Source: Pyricularia pennisetigena
Taxonomy: Eukaryota > Ascomycota > Sordariomycetes > Magnaporthales > Pyriculariaceae
DNA: 64,000 nt
Direction of reading: 5' to 3'
Assembly: GCF_004337985.1 (NCBI RefSeq)
Contig: NC_043742.1
Span: 8,287,136 to 8,351,135, forward strand
The notes beneath the pieces were generated by a model. It had not been told where the DNA came from. It did not search any database and saw nothing but the letters and a program-made list of their open reading frames with translations. Made by a program: the position numbers and the translations under genes. Shown here piece by piece: positions 22,746 to 36,443 of this stretch (within the stretch, counting starts at the first letter, position 1; each line of letters starts with the position of its first letter).

Positions 22746-25700
22746 TTCACAATCTTTCACAAACCCGGTTGTAACTGGTTGTTGAGCAACCTCTTTTTGT
22801 TTTTCTAAGTAGAATTTTGTTGGCCCCATTCGTCCATTTATTTGGTTGATTGTATTTTTAGATGCAGATAGACAAAAAAAACAGTGTGTAGGAGGAGGTA
22901 AGGTTTGTAGTTTGAAAAGACAAAGATCGGCTAATTTTTTTTTTTTTTTTTTTCTTTCAAGTAAATAACATCAAGGTATTTTTGCGCCTGTGCGGAACGG
23001 ACGTTTTCCTCCATCCAGGCCATGCAATGCACTCAACCCCAGGCCTCTCTCGCGCGCCAATACTACCCAATTCCCAATCAAAACAACACATTCGCTTACC
23101 TCAAAGTGACATATATCACGCATGCGTGCGTCTGTGTGTGCCAATAAGAGCCCGAGTGAGCAACCGACTTGCATGCAGCTGTGGCATTTCATTTCCCAGA
23201 GAAACGGTCGTGCCTCCGCAGCGGCCGCCCCACACGAATTATTTTCCCGTTCGATAAGCGCAAGACACGCATCTGCCGTTAGCGACCGACCCTATCTATG
23301 CGTTGTCCGACTTCCCCGCCCCGACGTTCAGGCACGCACGACGAGCAGAAATCCGGCGGTCTGGTTCGGGGGGGTGCGGGCTGGCCGCGTTGCCTTTGGT
23401 CGATTTTTTTTTTTTTGGCAAGGGTTGGGCGCCGCCAGATTGGGTCGCTAAACGACCGGAAACCGCCGTGCACTGCAGCTTGCAGCAGGCAGGCAGGGAG
23501 CCGAGTTGGTGATTTATTGAAGCAAGAGGGGATCTTTTGGAAGCTTCAAACGCCGTACAGAGTTGCAATATCCGTTCCATCGCCGAAACTGGCCTGCTTC
23601 TTCTGGCGTACCTATCTTTACCCTCCCTGCGGTGATGTTATCTGCTCTGCTGCAAGGAAGGTTGTTAAAAGTGCTTTATGCGTTTTGATAAGCCTGCAGC
23701 AACTTTTCTTTTTTTGACTCAAGCATCTTTGGTTTGCATCTGCTCTGCTCACCATTAGGTGCGGGGATCATGTTGGGTGTTTTCTCTTTGTGTGCTCAAC
23801 CCATCTTTTTCCCGTCTCGGTTGGAATACGCTGTTATTGTTGCCGTTGGCAATACGCTGCCAAGTGACAGAAAAGAATCCACTGCCTGCTCGTTCATTTG
23901 CGATTCATTTTGATCTATATTTTCATTTTCCCCTCTTGCTATCTCCTTTTTTTCTCCGTCCTCAATCACGGATACATCGGCGCAAACGCCTGGGCCGCAC
24001 CAGCTACGGAATATTCCGTGAAAGGGAAAAAAAAAAAAAAAAAAAAAACCCAGGGCGTCGGGTCTGGTTTCGTTTACTGTTTGGATAAGGGAACTTTTAG
24101 TCTCGTTTCCTTTTCTTTTTTTGGTTCATCACATACAGCGTACAGGGCATGCATCATACGACATATCGTCACAACTGACATGGCGGCGCCTCGCCCTACC
24201 GTTCCCTCGGAACCAGATCTGGACTAAATATTTCTGGGGGCCAAAACAAAATGTGGGCATCATGGGAGGGGCCAGACTTTTGGGAATGGGTCAAGCGGAT
24301 AAATCAATGAGATTGTATGCTTGGTAAAGTGTACACGTTTTGTCGGTATCAGGTCTGGTCCCCGCTTCTTGAATTTGTTCTCGTGCATGCTGCATATAGG
24401 CGAGATACTGTGTGTGAGTTTTTTTTTTGTTTTTTGTTTTTTTTTTTTTTTGGGGAAAGAGAGGCGACTTTTTTTTGTGTCGTTTGGCTGGAATACATAA
24501 CATGGCAAAATCCGCAGGCTAGGAGAAAAATAGGAGGGAAAAAAAAAACACCTATTCTGAGCATAATATCTAACAAAAAAATGTAGTCAATTTAGAAAGA
24601 AGAACAAAACAAAAAGTATCACATACAACGGTGCATCACAGGAGCTGGGGTCACTCGGTACCGTACCCCTCTACCACGGTCAACCAATCTTTTTCCACAA
24701 TACGGATAAGGTTCTCGAAACTCTACCCTCGACTGCCTATAATTGCCTAGCACCGTAACGGTATTATCGACGTGGGGCGGGGCATTCATGCCGCCTGTGA
24801 ACCATTGGGCCGTTCGACAAAAAGTGCCGAGGGGTCGTCCATCCTCTCCCTCTGTGTTGTCGCAGGGGGTTCCACATTCCCGGAACCCAGACCGTTCGTT
24901 CTTCACTCCCATTCATTGCGCCCCCGCCCTCGTCCTCTGCCGTACTGTAACTGTACATAGTACGTTTTGGCCCCGGCTCTCTGGCGCCCAAGCTCCCCCC
25001 CGTGCCGGCTTTTAATCCCACCTAGCCTACCTCAGTTTCGGTTTCGGTGTTGTTCGTACGACCCAAGTCTCGGGAGCTTTTCAGCATCGACCGTGTTCCT
25101 TCTGGGGGAGGGTTTGTCTGTCTTTCCCCCGTTTCGACGTGCATTCCAGCTCACGTATCTGCAGGTCGATGCATTCGACGTTTTTTTTAGAAGAGTTCTA
25201 GCCGGTTTTGTCGCCTGCCTCAACCCACTAGAGACGGAGTTGACGTCGTTTTTTTTTTTTTNNNNNNNNNNNNNNNNNNNNNNNNNNNNNNNNNNNNNNN
25301 NNNNNNNNNNNNNNNNNNNNNNNNNNNNNNNNNNNNNNNNNNNNNNNNNNNNNNNNNNNNNNNNNNNNNNNNNNNNNNNNNNNNNNNNNNNNNNNNNNNN
25401 NNNNNNNNNNNNNNNNNNNNNNNNNNNNNNNNNNNNNNNNNNNNNNNNNNNNNNNNNNNNNNNNNNNNNNNNNNNNNNNNNNNNNNNNNNNNNNNNNNNN
25501 NNNNNNNNNNNNNNNNNNNNNNNNNNNNNNNNNNNNNNNNNNNNNNNNNNNNNNNNNNNNNNNNNNNNNNNNNNNNNNNNNNNNNNNNNNNNNNNNNNNN
25601 NNNNNNNNNNNNNNNNNNNNNNNNNNNNNNNNNNNNNNNNNNNNNNNNNNNNNNNNNNNNNNNNNNNNNNNNNNNNNNNNNNNNNNNNNNNNNNNNNNNN

Positions 25701-26022
25701 NNNNNNNNNCCCCCCCCCCCCCCCTCGTCTCGGTCTTGTTAGCCTCTGTCTAGCGCCGTCTCTTTGCCCACGTTTTCCCCGTATCTTATTGGATGTTGAG
25801 TGGCCTCAAGTTACTTTTTGTTCTTTATTGGCTCTGCATTTTGTCTTCCCCAATCACAGTACAAACCCAAACGGATGAGGGGGGGCGCGTCCATCAGATT
25901 ATTTGTCATTTCCGGTTTGTTTCTGCAGGGGGTCGCGCGATTTCTACTCGGTCGCGTTTCAAATTTTTGGTGGACGCCTGGCTAACCCGAACCCCCTTAA
26001 TGCAATTTCGTCACGCCAATAG
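22746..26022. other. Gene-poor stretch with homopolymers and a 448-bp assembly gap
   Basis: It contains poly-A/T tracts (about 22937-22953, 24028-24048 and 24441-24451) and the N run 25262-25709, bounded by T on the left and C on the right. The overlapping frames have low complexity. The missing 5' exons of the downstream methyltransferase probably lie here or in the gap. A short Met-initiated peptide at 24179-24227 is a possible but unsupported first exon. Confidence 0.5.
25262..25709. other. Assembly gap (448 N)
   Basis: A run of N preceded by a T-run and followed by about 15 C, suggesting failure at low-complexity sequence. Confidence 0.99.
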
Positions 26023-27557
26023 GACAGGCGATCCGATCGATATGGTGGCACGCTGAGAGACACCGTCTTGGAGTACAGAGTCGAAAATGGAAGAACGTAT
26101 CACAGTTTGAAAGAAGGCAGTAAGTAACATGTCCTCGGCGCCTTTTCAGCACATTACGCAATTTGTTTGAGACGTGTTTTGGTCGATGCACATTGCTCAT
26201 CGTCTGGGTTTATGTGTTTTTCAACATCATGTTTTGAAAGAAGAAAAAAAAAAAAAATAACAAAAAAGGCTGACTTGGATGGTCGTGCGTAGGCTATTGG
26301 CAACCCAACGATGAGGTGAGAAGCATGGGTCAAAAGCAGTCATACACGTCCTACTCCTGCCACCAAAGCTGTTTCTGACGCATGCCCGGTTGTCACAGGC
26401 ATCACAAGAAAGATTAGATCTTGCCCACAACCTGTTTGTCATCACATTTGACAATCGCATGTGCATGTGTCCCAAGAACGAAAGGGCCCGTTATGTCTTG
26501 GATGTCGGTACAGGGACTGGTATTTGGGCGTGTGACTTTGGTAAGGTGCACAGAGTCGCTTTGTGAATGGTGAGGCAGATAAAAAAAAAAAAAGAAAGGC
26601 TATGCTAACGTCGGGCGACATGCCTTTTAGCGGATGAGCATCCTGAAGCACATGTAAGGCAATCCAGGGGCTCTTTTTTTTTTTTTTTTCTCGTTCTCAA
26701 CATCTTGATGCATGCAAATCTTGAGATGTATTTTGTTACTAACAATATCTCCCTGCTTTCAGGTGGTCGGCGTGGACCTCAGCCCGATACAACCACACTT
26801 GTGAGTGAACCGGATGGGCAATCAATGAAGAAAGACGCTGTAGTGTATGTAGGCTGACGGTCGACACAGCGTCCCGACAAACTGTCGCTTCATCATCGAC
26901 GACATAGAATCCGAGTGGCTGTTTGACGACAAGTTCGACCTCGTCTTCATCCGCAACATGCTCGGCAGCTTCGAGTCGTGGCAAAACATCTTTGAGCGGG
27001 CCTACGGGGGCCTCGAAGCCGGCGGCTACCTCGAGGTACAGGACTGCACCCTGCCCATCAAGTGCGACGACGGGACCCTGCCCGAAGACGCCGTCATCAG
27101 CCACTGGTGCCAGCTGATGCTCCAAGCGGCCGAGATGGCGGGCCGCCCGATCGACATCACGCCAAAGCTCGCCGACCTCATGCGGCAGGTAGGGTTCGAG
27201 GACGTGACGGTGAAAAAGAAGAAGTGGCCGCATGCACCGTGGCCCAGGGATCGTCAGATGCGGCTCATTGGATGGTGGGCCCGAGAGGTTTCAATATCTG
27301 ACCTCGAGGGCATGTGCATGAAGCTACTGATACAGTATCTAGGCTGGACGATGGAGGAGGTCAAAGATATTTGTGCAAAGGTCAAGGATGACTGCGATAA
27401 CCTGAGGTATCATGCGTACTGGGACGTGTAAGTATTTGGCACACCAAAAAGAAAAAGAGGCGGAGGGGGTGATGGGGCGGGAGTAACGTTGTGCTGACGT
27501 CTGTTGTTTTTTTTTTGCAACTCTAGATACTCAATATATGGGCGGAAACCCGCATAG
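26023..27557 (+). CDS. LaeA-like SAM-dependent methyltransferase, 5' partial
   Basis: Seven exons join in frame: 26023-26119, 26293-26315, 26399-26540, 26631-26653, 26763-26800, 26870-27427 and 27527-27557. Every intron has a GT donor (GTAAGT, GTGAGA, GTAAGG, GTAAGG, GTGAGT, GTAAGT) and a CAG/TAG acceptor. The product reads YRVENGRTYHSLKEGSYWQPNDE across the first junction (shown here only to mark the family block), then SAM motif I VLDVGTGTGIW, VVGVDLSPIQP, FDLVFIRNMLGS and the C-terminal WAREVSISDLEG. This is the fungal LaeA-like/TAM methyltransferase family; LaeA itself controls secondary metabolism, but most paralogues are uncharacterised. An in-frame TAG ends just at 26022, so exon 26023 must be internal and the start is missing. 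Continuous frames alone miss the 23-, 23- and 38-nt exons. Confidence 0.87.
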
Positions 27558-29037
27558 GTGGTCAAGAAGTTGGTGTTGCGATGAGAAGAGAGAGAGACAA
27601 GAAAAAAAAAAAAAAAAAAAAAAAGCCCCAAAATATGCAATGTCTTGTTGAAACAGCCAATCGAGGTTGTCTGGATTCGCCTTGTGCCAAGTCCTAGGTG
27701 AAGACGGTGAAGCTGCTGCGCTGCAGGGTTCGGGGTACATATTATCTATCGCTAACCGCTGGGCCCGAGGAAAGAGACCCGATTCGAAACCTTGGCCGGG
27801 CTGTCCAACCAAACCAAGGACCAGATCAAAAGTGCCAAGCCTTATGTCGGTGCTGTGATTGGTGAGGATTAAGTGACGGAAATATGAGTGCTGAATGAGG
27901 GCAAAGCAGCAGGCCATACATACCATAAGAGACAAGCCAATTCCAGGTGCCTTGGACTTGAGCCGACAACAGTGGCTCCACGCACCAATGTAACGCATAT
28001 GCGCAGTCCTGCTTGCTTTTTTTTTTTTTTTTGGCATGATAGGTCTCTGATTGGGCGAGTCGTGAAGACAATAAAAAAATAAAAAAAAAAAAAATAAAAA
28101 AAAACAAGAAAGAAAGACAATATTTCTTTGCCATCATCAATGTCTCCAGTAGCATTTGCCCGCTTACCTCCGTTATCGCGCTCGGGTCCCCAAAGGCGTG
28201 ATTGCTATGCCCACAATTGCGTGGACCAGAATGCCGATATCACTACCAAAAGGCGCCGGCAAAGTCACCCAATCGGGCAGCTCGTGTCCCTGTTGCAGCC
28301 TCGTAGGGCGCCAAGACTTGACATCGTAAACGGAGGCGAAGCGGAGCCCAAAGGATCAAGTCCCCGCCCCTTTCAATTGATTGATTTCAGGCACTGCCGC
28401 CCAAGCGACAGAAGCCCCTGGCTATGACGGCAAAGCAGAGCCCCCGCCCCTGAGAGGTCGAATTTGATCTCATCGCACCTTTTTTTTTTTTTTTTTTTTT
28501 TATCTTTTCTTTTCTTTTTTTGCGGGGAAGAGATACGGGTCCAGTTCGGCATGTGGCATTGGCACGGCGGGGACTGTATAATACCCAGAAGCACATCTCA
28601 CCTCCCTAAATCGGGCAATGGGAGCCCTGAAATGGCACTCAGCGACCCACGCTCATTAGCCGCAGACTACAAGCAGACCTGCTCGGAGAGGGTGGTTGCT
28701 GAAAACGATTGGTCCGGAGCGGCACGGCCTGCCCAAAATTGCAATGTTCGTCCGACAACATGTTTGGCGGAGCCGGTGATTATACGTGGGCGCGCTGGAG
28801 ATGTGCTCGACGGGGAGCGGATACAGGCCTCGTCTACTCAGTCCAGATCAGGAAGCTGGTGTGGTAGTTGGCGACGGGGTCGGATGGAGTAAGTACCCCA
28901 GCCGAAACGGCAGTCGTCGACCTTTGGGCAACTTGGTAGATTTGGTGGTGCTGGGAACCAACAACAACACAATGCTGTGCTTCGTCACATGTGGTCTACG
29001 AAGCAGTCGCCACCAAACCAAGACGGAAAATCACAGG

Positions 29038-29044
29038 TATAAAG
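29038..29044 (+). promoter_or_regulatory. TATA box of the subtilisin gene
   Basis: TATAAAG, 217 bp upstream of the ATG, ahead of a long 5' leader that carries a 14-bp minisatellite. Confidence 0.55.
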
Positions 29045-29123
29045 ATGGCATCCGACTTCCCTCGGGACGGTTGATGTGAAAGCTCTCTTCTCCTCAGAGC
29101 GCCTCCGGTCTTACACCAGCCTC

Positions 29124-29170
29124 CAGCATCAAGCATCCAGCATCAAGCATCCAGCATCAAGCATCCAGCA
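29124..29170 (+). repeat. 14-bp minisatellite in the protease 5' leader
   Basis: CAGCATCAAGCATC is repeated just over three times in tandem, 90-137 bp before the start codon. Confidence 0.85.
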
Positions 29171-29254
29171 GTCCTTTGCAGATACATTCTTCTTGTTTGC
29201 CACGCATCATCCCTTCTTTTTTTTTGTGCTTGTTGACTAGAACCAGCCCCTTAA

Positions 29255-30552
<1,298 letters not shown>

Positions 30553-31339
30553 AGTGGGCATGTCGAGCTCAGGGGGGAAACTTGGATTGGAGAAGGTATA
30601 AAATGATTTTCTTTTTTTCCCTTCAGGAAATCGAGATGAGGCATCTCGATTGTATATATGGATGATGTGGGTTGGACCTTGTATATTGTATATATCTTCA
30701 AGCAAGCGCCTCGAGCTTTTGTGGCTTTGCGGTACTTTTCCGCCAATAATATGACTTTTTTTTTTCCTTTGTTCAAAAAGCAAGGCTTCAATTGGACCAT
30801 TTCTTGATTTGCAGTAAAATGTTGGGGAGCCTCTAATTTCCTCGCGTGAACGTCGCGACTAGCCATGTTGGCGGGATTGCTGCTCGGGAAATGGTATAAT
30901 CGGGCTCACATACACTCATATGGCGTGGGAGGATATACCGGCAGAAGATTAACATGCAAATGCTTTGGTCGATGGCAGGTGGATCTCTCCCCCAGTGTAG
31001 AAATGGATTTTGCCGGGCTGCTTGAGAAGCTAAACCGGTACCAAAAGACAAATAACACAGCGTGGAAGTGATAAAATAACTGGCTTTTGTTTTGGTGACA
31101 TCTGTCGGGGGAGGGGTTATGTCTATATTTATAATCGTCAAAGAGCCATCCTAGACTCCATTTTCATAAAAGTTGATGATGCAGAATAAATGACAAAAGA
31201 AACGAAAAGGAGAAAACCCTGAATAATAAAAGCCAGACCACCTTTACACCAGCGTGTAGCGTTTTAATAACACATTTATTTTTTTCATTATGCATTTCAT
31301 CCTCCACTAAGCTCCTCTCTACACACGTCGGAGCGCATT
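30553..31339. other. Convergent intergenic region
   Basis: 3' ends of the protease and the phosphate permease. Frames here lack conserved features. Confidence 0.6.
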
Positions 31340-33172
31340 CTAGGCGAGGCTGGGTGCGTTGAGCGCCATGGCCAGCAGGGCGCCCGCGATGAAGCCGGCG
31401 CTGGGCAGGGTGAGGACCCAGCCGGAGAAGATGTAGCCCATCTGCTTCCAGTTGACGGCTCCGGGGTCAAAGTTCATCATGGCGACGCCGCAGACGGCGC
31501 CGAGCAGGCACTGGGTGGTGCTGACGGGCAGGGCCAGGCGGCTGGCCATGAGGACGGTGATGGCGGCGCCCAGCTCCATGGCGAAGCCCCGGGTGGGCGA
31601 CAGCTGCGTGAGCTTGTTGCCGAGGGAGCGGACGATGTGGTGGCCCATGAACCAGAAGCCGGCGCCGAGCAGGAAGCCGGCCGCGATCAGGATCCAGATG
31701 GGCGTCTCGGTGTCCTCGCTCACGGCGCCCGTCCGGTACGTCTGGTAGGCCGCGACCCAGGGGCCGATGGCGTTGGCCACGTCGTTGCTGCCGTGCGCGA
31801 TGGACATCATGACCGCCGACGCCACCTGCGCGTACGTCCACATGTGCTCCACGCGGTTGTCGTACCGCTTGGCCTTGCCGTGCACGTTGGCCAGGTCCTC
31901 GGCCGCGTGCGTCACGCAGTCGCGCGTCACGCCCTGCAGGAACACGTACTTGGCCCACGACCAGAGCCGCTTCGGGTTGTAGAGCGGGAGGTGTGCCGTC
32001 GGCGCGAGGAACCGCTCCTCGGGCTCCGGCTGCTTCTTGTACCGCGCGATGGTCTGCCGAGGTTGCGTGGGGGGCGGCGTCGGGCCGGCTTCGAGGTCGG
32101 TGGAGGATGGGTCGACGACGACGCCGTTGTTGCTGTTGTTGTTGTTGTAGTTGTTCTTGTTGTTGCCGCCGGCTGTTTGCTGGTTCTCCAGGTTGCGCTT
32201 CTCGGGGTCCTTGATGCCGTTGGTTGCGTCACCGTCGCCGTTGGGTGTGATGGCGTCGCTGCCGGCTTTGGGGTCGGTCGAGCCTGGGCCGGCATCCGCG
32301 GGGTATTCCTGGACGGCGTAGTGGTCCTCGACGATGAATCCATCCTTGGCCGGCCAGAAGATGGGCGGGTTCTCCCTCCACAGCAGCGGGCCGAGGATCA
32401 TGTGGCGGGGGCGGATGCGGGCGTCCTCCCTGACTAGCCTGCGGTGGACGTAGGGGACGAAGAAGATGTAAGCGAGGGCCAGGGCGCCCAAGAAGACGCC
32501 AAAGACGATGCCGCAGGCGGTTCCGGCTCCCAGCTCCTCGAGGCTGGGGGCTCCGGGGGCCTCGATGGTGATGAAGAGGGCGAGTATGGCGGCGGTGAAG
32601 GCGAGGTAGAAGGGGATGGCCTTGAGGGCCCTCTCAAACGACCTCTCGCGCTCGAGGATGGAGAACTTGAGAGTACCAAAGAGCACCGCCGCGATGGCTG
32701 CCGAGATCAAGGGCGCGATGACCCAGGAGGCGGCGATCTGTGAGACGCTACCCTTCTTCCAACCCCAGCTGACCTGCGCACCGGACGAGATGCCCGCGCC
32801 GACGAGGGCTCCGACCACGGTCTGGGTGGTGCTGACGGGGAAGCCGACCTTGGTGGCGAGCAACAGCCACGAGGCGGACCCGAACTCGACGCAGCCCATG
32901 GCCAGGACCAGGGCCGACGGCTTGTCGGTGAAGCGGTTGATGTCGATGATGCCGTTCTTGATGGTGCCGGTGACGCGGCTGCCCAGGACCACGGCGCCAA
33001 AGAACTCGGTAAACATGGCCAAGATACCAGCCTGCGGCATGGTCAGCGTGCGCGCCGCCACCGACGTGGCGTAGGCGTTGGAAACATCGTTGGCGCCGTT
33101 TCCAAAGGCCGACGCCGTAAACGACAAACTCATCAGGCCGATGATCCACGTCACATCAGTGAGGACGGCCAT
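31340..33172 (-). CDS. PHO-4 family Na+/phosphate symporter
   Basis: Single exon, 610 aa. It carries the duplicated signature of the inorganic phosphate transporter (PiT/PHO-4) family: FGNGANDVSNAYAT near residue 24 and AHGSNDVANAIGPW near residue 460. About ten to twelve hydrophobic helices are split by a central cytosolic loop (about 290-400). That loop contains an Asn-rich run coded by AAC/AAT repeats (about 32130-32165). The family imports phosphate with Na+ at high pH (Neurospora pho-4, yeast PHO89). A TATA box lies 192 bp upstream of the start. A 17-N gap in the presumed 5' UTR does not touch the coding region. Confidence 0.94.
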   Translation of the reverse strand: MAVLTDVTWIIGLMSLSFTASAFGNGANDVSNAYATSVAARTLTMPQAGILAMFTEFFGAVVLGSRVTGTIKNGIIDINRFTDKPSALVLAMGCVEFGSASWLLLATKVGFPVSTTQTVVGALVGAGISSGAQVSWGWKKGSVSQIAASWVIAPLISAAIAAVLFGTLKFSILERERSFERALKAIPFYLAFTAAILALFITIEAPGAPSLEELGAGTACGIVFGVFLGALALAYIFFVPYVHRRLVREDARIRPRHMILGPLLWRENPPIFWPAKDGFIVEDHYAVQEYPADAGPGSTDPKAGSDAITPNGDGDATNGIKDPEKRNLENQQTAGGNNKNNYNNNNSNNGVVVDPSSTDLEAGPTPPPTQPRQTIARYKKQPEPEERFLAPTAHLPLYNPKRLWSWAKYVFLQGVTRDCVTHAAEDLANVHGKAKRYDNRVEHMWTYAQVASAVMMSIAHGSNDVANAIGPWVAAYQTYRTGAVSEDTETPIWILIAAGFLLGAGFWFMGHHIVRSLGNKLTQLSPTRGFAMELGAAITVLMASRLALPVSTTQCLLGAVCGVAMMNFDPGAVNWKQMGYIFSGWVLTLPSAGFIAGALLAMALNAPSLA

Positions 33173-33224
33173 GATGGAGCTTGTTGCCCCTTGGGAGGGC
33201 CGGGAAGAGGGTGAAGTAGAAGGG

Positions 33225-33241
33225 NNNNNNNNNNNNNNNNN
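33225..33241. other. Small assembly gap (17 N)
   Basis: N run in the presumed 5' UTR of the phosphate permease, flanked by similar agaaggg words on both sides, which suggests a collapsed short repeat. Confidence 0.99.
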
Positions 33242-33363
33242 AGAAGGGAGAAGGGGAATGTTGGAATATCAGGGGCTTTCTGTAGACTGTAGGAGGAAAT
33301 GTTCAAAAATGAAAAAGTATAAAGAAGGATTAGGCAAACGAGATACGATGGAAGGATGTGGGG

Positions 33364-33370
33364 TTTTATA
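33364..33370 (-). promoter_or_regulatory. TATA box of the phosphate permease
   Basis: TATAAAA on the minus strand, 192 bp upstream of the start codon. Confidence 0.45.
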
Positions 33371-35413
33371 TCAAGAAGCTCTTCGTCCGCTCATCATCTT
33401 AGAGTCTCCATGTTTTATTTTATTTCTTTTTTCTCTATATGTCACCCCGGTTCGCCTCAATGGATCCCCCCTTCGCCCTTCTTTTTTTGGGCGGATTTCA
33501 ACGGGGAACCGGGGTTCGTGATGAGCGATTTTTAAGAAAAAAATCAAAAAAAAAAAAAAAATCACTGCTTTGAAATTCTCAATGGCTTTCCTTTTTGCTT
33601 TGTCTTGGCCTCGCCGCCCGGAAGTTTGATGGTTTGTGGCCGCCAAGAGACTCCGTTGCCGGTGGACATGGTACGCATGCCCAGACGTCGCCGAGAACGC
33701 CCAGAGCGCAATGCCCGAATCAAAAGCCATATTCGGCTCTTGGCCGGCGGGACCCCCCGACACGGACGACAGCCACCAAAAGGAACGATTCGACCAATTG
33801 AAAATCTTGGTCCGAGCACGTTGGTCAATTAACTGGTTCTAAGGTTTTGTGGTCGTGGAAATTCATCAGCTCGTGTCGTGTGCCATCTTGCCGCTTCAAG
33901 GTGGGCAGAGAGAGAAGTAGAGCAGGTCAGGTTAACATCACGCGAGCCATTTCCCCATCCAGACCAAGCTGTCGATTTTTTTTTTTTTTTTTTTTCCCTC
34001 TGTCGGATCTGCTGCCGGCTTGTCCTCTGAACATTGCTTCCCCTCTTTTTGGTTTCTGCTTTTCTCTCCTTTTGTTTTTGTGTTTCTCTTCAGTCTTCAG
34101 TCGTTCAGTTTGACTACAAGACACTCCCTCAAGTCTAGACCTGAAGTTTGAACTTTGAACCCGCGGCGATGGCTTGGCTAAATTGTCCTCTAGACGAGAC
34201 AAAGTGCAAACCAAGCTTGCCAATCTTCACCTTGGCAGTAGATCTATCACCCTAACCCTGCTCTTGGCCAGTCTTTTTTTATTTTGATTTTGATTTTTTA
34301 ACCAGTTGCAAGCCAAGCAAAACTTCGAATCAATCAGTCTACTGTAAACTTTGGCTGCTTTTCTTTGCTTCTTTTGCTTATTCCCATGTAGATCTTTTCC
34401 CTCCCCTTCCCACAGCCACAACCCTCAAAACATGTTTTCACATGTTTCGAAAGATGCCACAGACCGAGCGTATAGGCCTCTTTTGCCCCTTGCCGCCATC
34501 ACCAAAACGTTCCATCCCCATTGGTAAATCTTTCCCACCCTCCCCCGGACGTCGTCCAGACAAGCTTAAGTAAAAAGCAAGCTTCATGCGACTGCCACCC
34601 TGTGTTTTGTCAAACGAGGGGTAGCATCAGGCTACCCCCAGACGCCTCTTGATGCTTGGTCCTTGTACATGATCGTCACCCGCATTGGCTACGAATATGC
34701 GAAAGTAACCTGGTGATACGTTACACTTTTTCTGGACGACTTAGAAAAAAAAACTCATACAATATCATGATACTCAAAACGCAATGCTATAATCAGGGTT
34801 TGGTTGCACAGTCACAAATTAAGACAGACAGGTTTCTTGCCGTTTTGTCTTGGGTGAAAGGGGGCGCAGCACTTGAAAGGGTTGTGCCCGCACTGAACTT
34901 GGTTTAGGATCTCTGAGGAGGGTATGCACGCAGGTCTGTGTGTCTGAGTGTTCACGGGAAGTATTTCCAGATGAGATTACGACAGGTTTGTTTATTTGTT
35001 TGTTTGCTGTTGCCTTCATTTGTCAGCTCATCCGTGGGAATTTCTTGGGGTTTGATAAGCTGCAAAGATGATTGTTCATGTCATGTTTAGAAATTAGTCG
35101 AAGCAGTCGAAGCATTCAAATTAGTCATTACGTACCAGTGATAGATGGTTCAGCAGCAAAGATGCGATGCAAAACACAACCTTTCAAACGGACCCTCTAA
35201 ACTCTCCCGTATGACGAGCGGCAAGTTATAGTGCTATACTGTACAGAAACATGGCAGATTCAAAGCAAATAGATTTTCCTGGTCCAGCCAGATGATGACT
35301 GAATCTACACGCTATCAAAGATCAAGTTCAAAAGCCCGAATCATCCAACCGTATCGGCATGAGACTGGAGTCCAACCCGCATCTTTGAATTCCATGTTCA
35401 GCTGGAAGCAATA
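33371..35413. other. Intergenic, no supported gene
   Basis: It contains poly-A (about 33547-33561) and poly-T (about 33977-33995) tracts. The overlapping short frames at 33562-33842 show no conserved motif. Confidence 0.6.
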
Positions 35414-36407
35414 TCATCGCCACCTACGGAGCCCCTCCCCCCCTCCTTCCTCCTCCTCCTCTTCCAGATACAGTTCCACCAGACCAACCTCCCTCCTACA
35501 CCACTTCACCCCCTTCCTGACATCCTCAAGCCCCCATATGCCGCCTCCCACCAGCACTCGACATATCTCATCGACAAGCTCCCTCCCTGTGGTCCCGATC
35601 CACCACAAGCCATCTGCACGCGCCCTCCATACGGCAACGCCCCAAAACATGAGCACAAACAACGCCACGGGCTCGCGCGACGCGATGCCGTCCAGGAACC
35701 CGCTGTCGAACGTCCCCGACACCCCCGGGACGCTGAGGAAGCTCCCGGACATGCGCTGCAGCAGCTGCTCTGCAAACTCGTACTTCGTCTGCCCGATGGC
35801 GAAGCAGTAGGACCGGACGTTGTCGTAGGGCACCGACAGGCCGTCGGCCACCTCGACTTGCACGGCGCCCGCGACGCTCGACATGAGGTTGATGGCCGCC
35901 AGCGTCTCGGCGTCCACCAGCCGCATCGCCTCGAGCCGCGGGCTGTAGTCCTCGTACGCCTGCCGCGCCGACGTCGGGCTGTCCAGGTACCACGCCCAGT
36001 TGAGTGACGCCGTCTTCGTCGAGCCTGTGAACATCTGCATCGCCATGTGCACGCGCGAAATGACGGATGGTCCGGCGGGCGCCGATGTGCGTGTGGCAGT
36101 CACGACGACCACGTCCTCGCTGCCACCGCCACCGCCACTGCCGACTACTCCAGTGGTCAGCGGTCCGCACGACGTGACCTCGGACCCGGGCATGGCCATG
36201 TAGTAATACCCCATCATGTCCCCAAACTGCGCAAAGATGTACAGGTTCTCCTTGTCCAGACCGCCCCCGCTCAACCCCCGCCCCCGCCGCCGCCGTCGCC
36301 GCCGGTTCCCGAGCTCCTCGACCGCTCGGCGGAACTGCCACCCGGCCAACGCGACATAGGCAGCGGCGGCATCGGCATAGACGCGGGACCCGCTCCTCCT
36401 CCCCCAA

Positions 36408-36443
<36 letters not shown>

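Noticed and set aside
31637..32437. 266-codon plus-strand frame
   Set aside because: Antisense of the phosphate symporter; Val/Gly/Asp/Arg composition typical of GC-rich shadow frames.
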